DNA of 64,000 bases, from contig WSUB01000071.1 of the NCBI GenBank assembly GCA_019633425.1, positions 124,001-188,000 on the forward strand. The letters are read 5' to 3'. A model generated the notes under the pieces. It saw only the letters and a program-made list of their open reading frames with translations. It was not told the origin of the DNA and searched no databases. Below, in pieces: positions 25,501 to 36,080 of the stretch. Positions within the stretch are counted from its first letter, which is position 1, and every line of letters starts with the position of its first letter. The translations under genes were made by a program, and so were the position numbers. This stretch comes from Tulasnella sp. 424. Lineage: Eukaryota > Basidiomycota > Agaricomycetes > Cantharellales > Tulasnellaceae.

Positions 25501-26432
25501 GCGCCTTGAAAGTAACCGCCGTTTTCACCTTCTCGTACGTTGCTGGGAACAGAGTCATTTGCATAAATTGAAGTGGGACTGACAGGCCATCCGGACACAG
25601 GCACTGAAATACGCGGTAGGTAAATATGCCGTTTGCGTCCAAGATCCGCACCAATCCACTGCTTTGACTATTGGAATGCGGACAGGGAAGCCCCCCGTGA
25701 CCACAGTACAGCGCTCCACCGACGTCGTCGTCAGAAAGTGCCGCTCGTGCAAAAAGGTGTTCGCCTTCGGCTGTGAAAGATAGTTTTTCTATTCGGTGAA
25801 AAGGGTCGCCGTAAGGAAAATGGATGCTCTTGAGGCATTCTGGACAGAGAATCGAGCGCCCAAAGCAGTCGATGCACCGGTAATAGTTAATGGCGCTCTG
25901 TGTTAAGCACTTTTGACACATAACACCGGTTCCTTGATGTTGACCAAGTCCTTCCATTGCATATAGCGCATGCAGAAAGTCGCGAAGGAGAGACTGAACG
26001 TTCAATTCCTGAAAACTGGTCCCTTCAAAGGCGGCAGCCTCGTCGTCTTCCGGACTGATGTTCTGTGGTGCAATAGAATCAATAACGCTCGTATTCATAA
26101 TAAAGTGCTCAAGAGCGGGTCACCGTGTCCTGCGGGAGAGGTTCGTCATTCATCTCTGCCACCAATTCTGCATGGCGCGTAGGGCCAGTGTGATCCACCC
26201 CTTCTGCATCTGAACTGTCTTCGCTGGCATCTATCATCTCGGAGTCGGCTTGAGCGCTAAGCAAGTTTTCGAGTGATGTGTCTGCACGTGTATCTTGATC
26301 ATTGGTTGCGATTTGAGGTGTCATGGCTGGAGGGACCTGGTGGTGTTCGACACGAACGACCCGCGAACGTTGGGCATGAATTGTACGCGAGAATATCGAA
26401 CCTGATTTTTCCGCTAGCGGGCGGAGGGGCAT
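22513..26432 (-). CDS. KDZ-family DNA transposase with CxC cysteine cluster
   Basis: Minus-strand exons 26432-26124, 26062-25397, 25314-25142, 25065-24906, 24835-24681, 24604-23925, 23868-23715 and 23650-22513 join in phase to 1,144 aa with no stop, so the gene looks intact. Near residues 150-200 a Cys/His cluster (CQKC, YYRCIDC, CPEC, then FHRIEKL) matches the CxC region seen before KDZ transposases. The RNase-H-fold core follows: MLAIDGNFHLQR, PNGTVDLDKGERF, HTYDIGCKY, VPSWHVLGHTLPC and GRTAGEGVETIWAVMNAHQY, where the Asp and Glu residues are the expected catalytic ones. The C-terminal helical part (RLSWVHARAARDRWWEERVL) is also typical. An apparent N-terminal frame break near 26100 disappears once a 61-nt intron (26123-26063) is removed. 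It is convergent with the TET/JBP gene, as described for KDZ/TET elements of agaricomycetes. Confidence 0.9.
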
Positions 26433-26500
26433 AATGGGGATAGTGCAGTGAACGACAAGATGATTGGGAAGCGCCAGCTTGCCTCTGCAGTGCAGATGGC

Positions 26501-26508
26501 CTTTTATA
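26501..26508 (-). promoter_or_regulatory. Probable TATA box of the KDZ transposase gene
   Basis: Read on the minus strand this is TATAAAAG, about 70 nt before the ATG at 26432. The spacing would place transcription start about 40 nt before the start codon. A second AT-rich run (ATATATACC on the minus strand) lies just upstream. Confidence 0.5.
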
Positions 26509-26520
26509 CAGTACCTTTGG

Positions 26521-28350
26521 TATATATTTAAGTCGACGATTATCCTTTGAGAATCCGATTATTGTAAGCCCCACTCATAACAGAATCCGAGCATTGGCCA
26601 CTATACACTTTAGAAGCCCTCGGAAATCCAAGTTGACATCTTGCCCCCGAGCACTTGACACACCTGCCCGATTATTTTCATATCATATTCCAATCTCAAA
26701 CCAAAGGGAGAAAAGGTATGTATGAGGTTCCATAACTAGGCTATCCCCCGCTCCAAAGTAGTTTGCCTCGATTCGGCTTTTTCTCCCGATTTGGGAGGGT
26801 GGAGGGATCCTTTTTTCCTATAGTCGGGTCCAGTGACGCCTATAGAATCCATAATTATGAACAAGAGAGTCAATAATTCAATTACAGAAACCGAAAATGC
26901 CCCGAATTTTCTACCCCTAAACGGTGCTTTGCTTCGATGGGAAAAGTTGCTCCAAGGAAATGTCGAGAAGGCCAAAATGTGAACCCCTGCATGAGTTCGA
27001 TCGGATAAAGAAGAGGATTGATGGCAGGCTGCTTACCAATTGCTACCGCTCCAATTGGTATTGCCGCCCGAGTCAGCGCCAAGGAGTTCAAACAGATTCT
27101 GTGGGAAGTCCCTAATGCTGTATGGGCAAACACAATTGCAACCGAATGCTTGTGGGAAATTGTTTGGCGCAAGCTATGACGCTGGAACGGCTAAGCGTCA
27201 ATGAATGGCTCCCACGCAAAAAAAAACGTAATGGGAACTGGGCTGAAGCTCGCACCACCATTTAAGCGAGAAGGCACTTGGGTATTTGAAAGCGGTATCT
27301 GGGCCTGGCCCAGATAATTTGGCATTATGTAGTTACTATGGCTCCGGTTTATTGTATTGGGGTGTTGGTTTTTTTTTCGCGAAGTGCGAAGCCCAATTCC
27401 AGAGAAACGCGAGAGTAGCTCTGCATAGAGAATGACGGGTAGGGAGCAATTGGCCTTGTCCTGGAGAGACCACTGTCTGGTGTTGTTCCATCGCCGTCGA
27501 AGGTTCCTGCGTTTCCAGGACCGAGAAAGCGAGCCCAGGCTACCTATGAAGCGGTGCCACCTTGAGTTCACACAAGGATTGCTTCACAGAACTGGGGAAT
27601 TTCCGGATCGAGTAATGGAGGATATCTACTGACGGCAGGTTGCTCTTTGGCGGCAACGTCATCGGAACACCCCGTGACTCCCCAGGAACGACACGTGACG
27701 GCGCTGTTTCTTGAATGTTGTAATCGTCCATTCGACGAACTTCCCCTGCTGGAGCTGAGATGGATCATCGGGGAGGAGAGGCCCACATCGCCATGACTGC
27801 GCACAAGCCTTCCATCAACGGAAAAGGCAGAGTTTGAAGACAGTTGTCCCATAATAAATGAGCATCGACGGGTTTCACCTTCACTGCAAACGTTACCGCG
27901 GGCAGAATCACCACGGGAATTCAGCAACCATCCATCTCATGAATGTCGAGCGATTTCAAAGCGCGAGATCAATGTTGCAACGTCTGGATTCGCTCACGAT
28001 TTCACCCAGCTTCCTCTGAACCCGGGCCGTGCATCGAACATTCTTTACACAAACTCCCGTCTCCGCCTCTTTGCAAATCATTCGGGTGCCCGAAGGACGA
28101 ACGGCTCGCCAGGATTCAATCATGAATGAAAGCTCCCTTAGGAGATATGGCCGCCCTCAAATGGAAACCTGAGGCTAAGTCCGTTGGTCGGCGGCCCGGG
28201 CAGCAGACCGGTCGCCGGTGGCAGTGCACATACCACCCCAGACCACCCGTTTTACATATGAACTGTCCTTCCACCACGAACCCATTCTTCAACTCTTTGA
28301 ACCAAGCACCCACCTCAGATACCACCCACCAAGATTGAGAAGTAAGCTCC
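26521..28350. other. Gene-free spacer between KDZ element and DUF6535 gene 1
   Basis: No supported gene in 1.8 kb. It holds one arm of a long inverted repeat (27345-27755, listed separately). From about 28211 it holds the start of the segment duplicated again at 32231, recognised by the shared phrase CGCCGGTGGCAGTGCAC and the run up to the ATG. Confidence 0.5.
27345..27755 (+). repeat. Left arm of diverged ~400-bp inverted repeat
   Basis: This stretch matches the reverse complement of 31430-31870. Shared phrases include GCCCAATT followed by AGAAACGCGAGAG, GAGACCACT or AAGACCACT followed by TTCCATCGC, AGGTTCCTGCGTTT or AAGTTCCTGCGTTT, and CGAACTTCCC at the far end. Numerous substitutions and small indels separate the arms. 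They flank DUF6535 gene 1. This may be an old transposon or MITE-like sequence; no frame is conserved between arms. Confidence 0.65.
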
Positions 28351-30931
28351 ATGGAAACAAACCCACTCACTGCGTTCAAAATCGAGATCCCGGACCCTCC
28401 CGAAGAGTTCGGCCAGGACGGTGGCAAGTTCTATCGAGCCTACGATACCCTTGCGGAGGAAATCGACGACGATATGACCCAGAGTCTCAAAGAGCAGCTC
28501 GATGGGATGCTCATATTCGTAAGCGAGGAGCATTCCGCTTATGATTCCCTTCTGGTTCGACTCATGGCCGTTGTCCTATAGGCCGGTCTCTTTGCGGGTG
28601 TCAACTCCGCGTTCCTCGCGCTCACCCTCCCTCTCATGTCAGCCGACCCCGCGGATGACACCAATGCTCTATTGGCACAGAATAACGCGCTTCTCTCGCA
28701 GTTGGTGTCGGGGAGAAACGATTCTACTTCCCTCGATTCCACCCTCCCCTCCGCGTCGTTTGCTCCTTCCGGCACGATTCTCAGCGTCAACGTCCTGTTC
28801 GCACTGAGCTTGGCATTCGCAATCATTTCATCATTTCTGGCGGTTCTGGGCCGCCAGTGGCTGGTCTACTACCGCAAGCGCGGTGGCGGTGGTCCAGACC
28901 GCCAAAGATGGGAGCAGCTCAAGAGGTTCCTCGGGGCCGAGCGGTGGGGACTAGAGCTGATTCTCGACGACATCCTTCCTTCCCTTCTGCAGACAGGTCT
29001 CATTATCTTCTGCATCTCCTTCATCATCTACCTCAACACCCTCAACTCTACACTCTCCAAGGTGGTCGGGGTACCGTTGTACATGGGGCTTGCATTCTTT
29101 GTTGGGAGTGCACTGTGCACGTTGTGGGACCGGTTCTGCCCATATCACAGTCCCCTCTCGCATCTTCTTCTCTGGATTTCCTCCTTGGCACTGCGGGTAG
29201 TTGGACTGAGAGAGAGGTTTCAAGGGCGCTCAGACACGATACAACCTCCACGAACCTCGCCCCGTTTTTCAATGCCACCAAGTGGGCAAATTTCGCCAAT
29301 TCCGCCGGTTCCACCAATTCCGCCAAGGCGCAGACGACCCGCATTCGTCAAGCGTTTGGTTGGCTGGTTGAAACCAATAGATCGTCCATTAATACAGCCC
29401 TTCAGCGTTATCAACGCCACTGTCAAGAAATGGTTCAGCCATGTCCCGTGGACACATCGGGAAGAGAATATGCAATCCTTAGAAGTAATCGCAGTCCAGC
29501 GAGCCATCTGCACCTCGGAAGACCCCGCCATACTTCTGCACGCAGCTGCAAATATTTTATCAATCACTGATTTGGACCAGCTGAAACAGTTATGGGGCGA
29601 TGAACTGTTTCGCGAACGCTTTCTTAAACTGCGTCGCACCTCCTACGACCGTGCAATGCAATTGCGTGGCCGTGATCAATTCGACTTTGCCGCATCCGAA
29701 GCGCGTTTGTATTGCGCTTCGGCAACTCATGTTCTTATCTCCATCCACAGCCCAGAATTTGATTCACGTGCCCACTTCAGGAAATTCCCGAGAATTAATG
29801 AAACCAATGGTCCCTGCATCTGGGTTCCCAGAGACAGGCTTCCAACTTCTTCCCCACTGCTTATCCAAGCATCTCTGGCCTTCTCCGCTATTTCGACATT
29901 TTGGTTGGATTGGAGCAATGACGAGGTGAAGGACCTGTGTGCTCGTCTTGACGCTTATTGCACAGCGTTGAATGAACAGAGCTGGAGGCTCCTTCCTGTT
30001 ATATGCTGGATTGTTTTGCGGCTTCCGCGCACTGGTCGTGAACCCGGAATACATGGTCTAGAGGAGCAGGATCTGGAGTATTTGAGCATATCCTATGCCG
30101 GGTGCGTGATCAATTCTTAAAATGATGAACTTGAGTTCAAACGACCATTATTGCAGGTCTAATGACACCCCCTTCGCAAACCTGGACTCAGCATTTACGG
30201 CGCTCTTAGACCCCAAAATCGAAAGCCTACTTGATCGTGGCAACATCCTCACCAACCTACTGCGATGTTTGGTTCAAATAGTTGATAAGAAGCAAGATGG
30301 TCGGACAATAAAGCCGGTGTTCAAATTATTGGCAATGTGCGAGACAGTCCTGAGAAGGATTCGATTGTCGGAAGAAGCCAGGCAAATGTTAGGCATGCTG
30401 CGGATCGGTGGGACGACGGCAATCAATGATTTAATACCAAGTCCTAATGCGCATGGTGCGAGGTAAGCTTTCAAGTCCAAAATACCGAGTTTGGATTTAA
30501 ACGGTGGTCTTTATCTCCCTAGGATTCCGTGGAGTATCCTCGACGCGCTGAACACGTACTTTGAAGGGCTGCTGAGCATCATTCGGGAGGAACGAAAAGT
30601 GCCCGAAACCGAAGGTCTCAACGTCCTTCAGATATTTTCTCCAGTAATGCGCCAAATTTTCCTTTACAAACCAGGGCGCTGGAGTTATACATCGGTATCT
30701 AGGTGGTCTGAATCCGACATCCCTGCGGAACTCCTGGAAAAGCGCAATGCAGTACGCCAAACGTTCAACAGCTTCGTGTGGGAGGTTGATAAACATGTTC
30801 GTACCTCTCTCTTGGCAGAGCCTACCTTGCGAGTTACGAACCTCTAAACTTTGCAGAACAATCGAGACCCCGAGCTGTCATGGTGCCACTGCAGGGGAGA
30901 ATGCATCGCTGATCTCTATTCCTTGCCGTAA
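28351..30931 (+). CDS. DUF6535 integral membrane protein, copy 1
   Basis: Exons 28351-28518, 28582-30101, 30157-30462, 30523-30796 and 30857-30931 are in phase and give 780 aa. The N-terminal cytosolic block (EEFGQDGGKFYRAYDTLAEE) and LIFAGLFAGVNSAFLAL are the hallmark start of DUF6535, a family expanded in agaricomycetes. Four membrane segments are visible: residues ~54-76, a second in NVLFALSLAFAIISSFLAVL followed by GRQWLVYY, a third in LLQTGLIIFCISFIIYLNTL and a fourth in MGLAFFVGSALCTLWDRF. The long C-terminal part is cytosolic and helical; no enzyme motif is seen. The function of the family is unknown. The last intron uses a rare GTTCGT donor, confirmed by the same site in copy 2. The short final exon ends in CIADLYSLP. 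Paralogue and tandem neighbour of the gene at 32352. Confidence 0.85.
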
Positions 30932-31083
30932 GTCTTCCGATACGGTGACTCGGAACCCGTGCCGGTTTCTATATTGACCTCTACCCGGAAGATCTGATCC
31001 AGAACGTGTTACACGAAGGCATTTGCTGGAACATGTGGAGAGCAACTTGAGTGCCTGACGGTGGATTACTCTGCAGCCGAGAC

Positions 31084-31335
31084 GTTGCTAATCTTCCGAT
31101 AAATACCGATGTGGCACGGAAAGGAGAGGAGTATGCCGCTTGCTCGTGCCGGGCCCGGAGGGGTGACTAGCTTCGATACTCGGGAGGGAAAATGGGTATT
31201 TCCTTATGAACGTTGGGCAGTGGATCTTTGAATAGCCGTAAAATTGAGAGATGGGCGGAGTTGCTCTGAGTGATTGCCAATACCTGCGCCTTGAACAGCC
31301 GCACCTTGCTTAGGGTTCATTAAGTACCCCACCAC
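31084..31335 (+). repeat. Shared 3'-flank module, copy 1
   Basis: Sequence from TCTTCCGATAAATACCGATG to the phrase GAGTGATTGCCAATACCTG and CTTGAAC recurs at 35045-35290 after DUF6535 gene 2 and at 45235-45455 after sacsin-like gene B. Common landmarks are ACTCGGGAGGGAAAATG and GAGTTGCTCTGAGTGATTGC. No coding content is seen. Confidence 0.7.
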
Positions 31336-31429
31336 CTAGGATTGCTCTGCATGAATTCGATTCTGATTCCACTATCGGCCTTTCAAGCTTAAGGAACAAG
31401 AGTTTGCCGCGAACGATGTCAAAACTAAT

Positions 31430-31870
31430 GTCAGTATGGGAAGTTCGTTCGATGAAATATCACAACGTTTACCTTTCTGGGAACTCGTAACAGAAAGTAG
31501 CCTCGCCACGCGTCTTTCACAGAAATGGAATTTATGTAATATAAAACACTTCTCACTACCCCGAGGGTCTTCCGATGACCTCGCTGCCAGAGAGAAACTT
31601 GTGGTCAGTAGAAACTTCCATTCCTCGATGTGAAAACTTCCAAGTGCTGTGAAGCGCTTTTTGTGTGAACCAAAGGGGGTCGCTTTGTCTGTTCTGAAAA
31701 CGCAGGAACTTTCTACCGCGATGGAATAGTGGTCTTTCCAGCCGTAGGACCAACCAGTAATTACCTATCATACTCTACACGGAGCTTCTCTCGCGTTTCT
31801 GGGTAATTGGGCTCCACATTCACCGAACAGAAACACTCGAACACAATAAGACAGGACAGCTCAAAGAACA
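31430..31870 (-). repeat. Right arm of diverged ~400-bp inverted repeat
   Basis: Reverse-complement partner of 27345-27755. It runs directly on from the 3' end of the decayed sacsin-like fragment at 31915-32195 in the same orientation, so it may represent old downstream sequence of that gene or an element inserted beside it. Confidence 0.6.
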
Positions 31871-31914
31871 CAATATATAAAAGACACTTCGAGTATAAAG
31901 TCGAACTTAATCGT

Positions 31915-32195
31915 CGTGCGCCCACTGATTCTACTCTTGCGTCTTCCTGCAAACGTCGATAAGGATTGTCATTTGACATCCTTCTGCACACGCGAGGAAT
32001 ACAATAGAAGCGTAAGCTATTATGACGGTCGGGTCCTTGTATCTTGAAAACTTACTATCATTGCAGTTGTCAAACCGAATGAGTCGGAGGTCCAGTATTC
32101 CTTGAACTTCCTGGTTCGCGAGTTTCGATATATCCCAAAGGTGCGAGAGTTCCATCAGATCCAAGAGAACATCGGGGACGGCAGTAGTCTCTGTG
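31915..32195 (-). pseudogene. Relic of the 3' end of a sacsin-like ATPase-BTB gene
   Basis: Read on the minus strand, this encodes VLLDLMELSHLWDISKL and then QMTILIDVCRKTQE, which match the last two exons of copy A (LLDLMELSSPRLWDVSQL; DMTVLVDICRKTKEQNRWA). The intron between them is recognisable: its donor GTAAGTTTTCAAG matches copy A's GTGAGTTTTCACG. The acceptor TTGCAG has become TTGTAT, so splicing is lost. A CAG to TAG change stops the frame at 31933-31931, and the original terminal stop has gone. Nothing upstream of the penultimate exon remains. It lies in the opposite direction to copies A, B and C, so an inversion accompanied the loss. Confidence 0.8.
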
Positions 32196-32351
32196 ATAAG
32201 GTCGAGTCTGTTAGTCGGTGACAAGCAGACCCATCGCCGGTGGCAGTGCACCTGCGGCAGCTGCCCAGCGCGTGAGTCCTTCCACCACGAACCCTCTTTG
32301 CGTCAAGTAACCACCTCAGACACCACCCACAAAGATTGAAAAGTAAACTCC

Positions 32352-34890
32352 ATGGATGCCATCCCACACCACCTACTCACCGCACCCAAAATTGAGATCC
32401 CGGACCCTCCCGAAGAGTTCGGCCAGGACGGCGGCAAGTTCTATCGAGCCTATGACGCCCTTGCTGAAGAAATTGACGACGACATGGCGAAGAGCTTGAA
32501 GGAGCAGCTCGATGGAATGCTCATATTTGTAAGTCTGTGGCATTCCGCTCATGATCCAGGCTCGTTTAATTCATCGCCGCTGTCCGATAGGCCGGTCTCT
32601 TTGCGGGTGTCAATTCCGCGTTCCTCGCTCTCACCCTCCCTCTCATGTCAGCCGACCCCGCGGACGACACTAACGCCCTACTAGCACAAAATAACGCAAT
32701 ACTCTTACAGTTGGTGTCGGGGGGAAACGATTCTACTTCCCTCAATCCCACCCTCCCCTCAGCGTCGTTCGCTCCCTCGGGCGCGATTCTCAGCGTCAAC
32801 GTCCTGTTCGCGCTGAGCTTGGCATTTGCAATTATTTCATCATTTCTGGCGGTTCTAGGCCGCCAGTGGCTGGTCTACTACCGCAAGCGCGGTGGAGGTG
32901 GTCCGGACCGTCAAAGATGGGAGCAACTCAAGAGGTTGCTGGGCGCCGAGCGTTGGGGACTAGAGCTGATCCTCGACGACATCCTTCCTTCACTTCTGCA
33001 GGCAGGTCTCATCATGTTTTGCATTTCCTTCATCATCTACCTCAACACTCTCAGCTCTACGCTCTACAAGGTAGTGAGGGTGCCTCTGTACGCGGGGCTT
33101 GCGTTTTTTGTTGGGAGTGCGCTGTGCACGTTGTGGGACAGGTTCTGTCCATTTCACAGTCCTCTCTCACACTTTCTTCAATGGATTATCTCCATGGCCA
33201 TAGGGATAATCAGGGTTATTACTTTATTCACGAGGACCCCTCAGACCTGGGCGGAACAGGACTCGCAGATGCGCACAAGAGCAGCATTCATCAACCGTTG
33301 GTTTGGTTGGGTGAAACTGAGTGTTCGTCCGTCCAGTTGGACCTTCACCACGATCAAGGTCACGGTTAAGAAATGGTTCAGTCATATCCCGTGGACGCAT
33401 CGGGAAGAGGATAAGCAATCGCTACAAGTAATCGCAGTCCAACGGACCATCTGCACCTCGGAAGACCCCGCAACGCTTCTGCACGCAACCGCAAATATTT
33501 TATCAATCACTGATTTGAACCAGCTGAAACAATTATGGGGTGATGAACTCTTTCGCGAACGCTTCCTTGAGCTGCGTCGCACTTCCTACGATCGTGCGCT
33601 GCAACTGCGGGGCCGTGATCAATTTGACCTTGCTGCATCTGCGGCGCGTTTGTATGCCGCTTCGGCAACTCACGTTATTATCTCCGTTCACAGCCCAGAG
33701 GCTGACTCAGTTGTTCACCTCAGAGGCTTTCCGGTCCATGATGAAACCACTGCTTCCTGCTTCTGGATTCCTGGAGACAGGCTTGCGAGTTCCTCCCCAC
33801 CGCTTATCCTGGCATCTTTGGCTAACTCGACTATTCACGCATTTTGGTATGATAGGAGCAATGATGGCGTAAAGAACTTCTGTATTCATGTTAACGCTTA
33901 TTGCGGAGCGTTGAACAGACATAGCTCCAGGCTTCTCTCTCTTATATCCTGGGTGGTTTCGCGCGTTCCACATCATGATGACTCGCTTTTGTTCTGGGAC
34001 GGGCGTGATTTAGAATCCTTGCGGACGTCATATGCCGGGTATGTGACCAATCTTCCAACTTGATGAGCTGGAAGCTAAACGATCATTATTGGAGATCTAA
34101 TGACACCACCTTTGCAAACCTGGACTCCGCATTTACGGCACTTTTAGACCCCAAAATCGAAGACCTGCTTGATCGTGACGGCATCCTTACCAACCTACTT
34201 CGATGTTTGGTTCAAATACTTGATGACAAGCAAGAGCGTCGGAAGATAAAGCCGGGGCAGGTGTTCAAACTATTGGCAACGTGCGAGACGGTCCTGAGAA
34301 GGATTCGATCGTCGGAAGAAGCCAGGCAAATGTTGGAAAAGCTGCGTATCGGTGGGAAAACGGTAATCTGTGACTCACTACCAATTCCTCATGGTGAATA
34401 CCGGAGGTAAGCTTTCAAGTCCAAAATCCGAGTTTGATGTTAAAAGGTGGACCTGATATCCCTAGGATTCCGTGGGATATCCTCGACGTGTTGAGCTCTT
34501 ACTTTGAACGGCGGCTGAGCATTGTCCGGAAGGAACGTCAAGCCCCCGAAAACGAAGATCTCGACGTCCTTCAGATCTTTTCTCCCTTAATGCGCCAAAT
34601 CTTCCTTAGCAAACCAACGTCCTGGGAAAATGTTCCTATTGGAATCTTTGAGGTGCTCGGTTTCCCGCGAGAGCTCCGGAAGAAGCGCAGTGCAGCGCGC
34701 CAAACGTTCGCCAACTTTGTGTCGGAAGTTGATAGGGCCTTTTGTTACATGCATGTTCGTACCCCTCTCTTGACAGAAATTATCTTACAATTAAGACTTC
34801 TAAATTTCGCAGAACAACAGAGATCCCGAGTTGGCTTGGTGCCACTGGAGGGGAGAATGCATCGCTGATCTCTATCATTCCTTGCCGTAA
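32352..34890 (+). CDS. DUF6535 integral membrane protein, copy 2
   Basis: Exons 32352-32528, 32591-34038, 34095-34406, 34466-34754 and 34813-34890 are in phase and give 767 aa. Intron positions and phases are the same as in copy 1, including the GTTCGT donor of the last intron. The DUF6535 head and the four membrane segments are nearly identical to copy 1. The two differ most just after the fourth segment: copy 1 has a Pro-rich insert (IPPVPPIPPRRRRPAF) where copy 2 has a shorter unrelated stretch. The C-terminus ends in CIADLYHSLP. The N-terminus has three more residues than copy 1. The duplicated unit runs from about 32231 to 35290 against 28211 to 31335. Function unknown; a role in membrane signalling or transport would be a guess. 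Confidence 0.85.
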
Positions 34891-35044
34891 GTCTTCGGAT
34901 ACGGTGACTGGGAACCCGTGCCGGCTTCGATATTAACCCATACCCGAAAGACCCGAGCCAGAACGCGTTACGCAAAGGCGTCTCTAGGCCATGTCGGATT
35001 GCGATTTAAGTGCCTGACGGTGGATCACCGTGCAATCGAGAAGT

Positions 35045-35290
35045 TGCTGAACTTCCGACAAATACCGATGGTGGCACGGAAAGGGGAGAAGTATGCCGCT
35101 TGGTCACGTCGGGTTTGGAAGGGTGATGAGTTTCGAGACTCGGGAGGGAAAATGGGGTTTTCTATGTAGGAATGTTGGGCGGTAGATATTTTAGATAGGT
35201 GAACGGTTGAGAGATGAACGGAGTTGCTCTGAGTGATTGCCAATATCTGCGCCTTAAACAAGCGAACCCCACTTCGGGTTCAAGCTGCCC
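35045..35290 (+). repeat. Shared 3'-flank module, copy 2
   Basis: Second copy of the module also found at 31084-31335 and 45235-45455. It begins at ACTTCCGACAAATACCGATG and ends near CACTTCGGGTTCA, and it closes the DUF6535 duplication unit. Confidence 0.7.
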
Positions 35291-36080
35291 CTAATCGTGT
35301 AACCCACCAAGTTGATTGGCGTCACTGGGAGCTAGCATGGTACCCTTCGAGGAGGAGTATCTAGCTAGGGATCATACGCAAAACATATCTTGTACGTGGA
35401 CGTCAGAAAGCTTTGGTTCTTGCTTTTCACCACTTTAACTTAGCACGCTGCGGTTGTCGGGACAACTACGAGTCTCAAACAACCCACTAAATCATGATAA
35501 TGGTGAGGCAAACTAACGGGGTACTAGATGCTCAACGTACAGCAATAAAAGCGTGGAGGACGCGACTTCGGACGATGCCGAGCGCCAACTGCCTTGAAAC
35601 TGCGACCTCAATTAATCCTGCACTAAAGGCGGGATGTTGAATTTGCCAGGGCGAGGGCAGAACATTCCCCTATTTCAAAGTCCCATCCGTTGGAGAAATC
35701 GTCTTTCGGGTGGAACTTGTGAGGGTATATCTGAGCAAGTGATGACTATCTCTGTGTGCGTGGGCGGTGTCTGGCTCCTGTCCGAAGTCGCCGCTGCCTT
35801 GGGTGCCTCTCAGGGGTGTGTTGTGGAGGTGGTGGACAACAGTTCCCCCAATTGGTTCATTACTGGTCCTCCCATCAACCCTCCCATATCGCGCTAACGC
35901 CTTGGAAGAACTTGGAGCACCGATGTTGTACACATTCGAGCTCGGAAAGGAAAATCTTGGACCTTCGCTAGGCAATGCACTAGCGGACTTTAAATGACAT
36001 CAAACTTCAACCGCTGGAGCCACCTCTTTCATCCCCTCCCGCCAGTTCTTAGTTCCCCCCGCCTTCAACCTCCCATCGCG
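35291..36080 (+). promoter_or_regulatory. 5' flank of sacsin-like gene B, conserved with gene C
   Basis: From about 35700 to the ATG this region aligns with 45940-46289 upstream of gene C (shared phrases GGGTGTGTTGTGGAGGT, ACACATTCGAGCTC, AATCTTGGACCTT, CTTCAACCGCTGGA). It should therefore hold the promoter and 5' leader. An ACAGCAATAAAAG phrase occurs near 35540 and again near 45628. The short frames in it differ at many amino-acid-changing sites between the copies, so I do not call a gene. The part 35291-35690 has no recognisable feature. Confidence 0.45.

Larger units (their letters stand above)
18268..26520. mobile_element. KDZ DNA transposon region carrying a TET/JBP gene (ends not defined)
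   Basis: The complete KDZ transposase and the complete TET/JBP gene lie tail to tail with 98 bp between stop codons, the arrangement known from fungal KDZ elements. Both frames are open, so the element could be recent. I could not find convincing terminal inverted repeats or a target duplication by eye. The given limits are simply the outermost genes plus the transposase promoter; the unknown gene at 18268 may or may not belong. Confidence 0.7.

Noticed and set aside
26063..26123. Apparent frameshift between the first two coding blocks of the KDZ transposase
   Set aside because: The interval is a 61-nt GT-AG intron; removing it joins the blocks in phase, so the gene is not broken.
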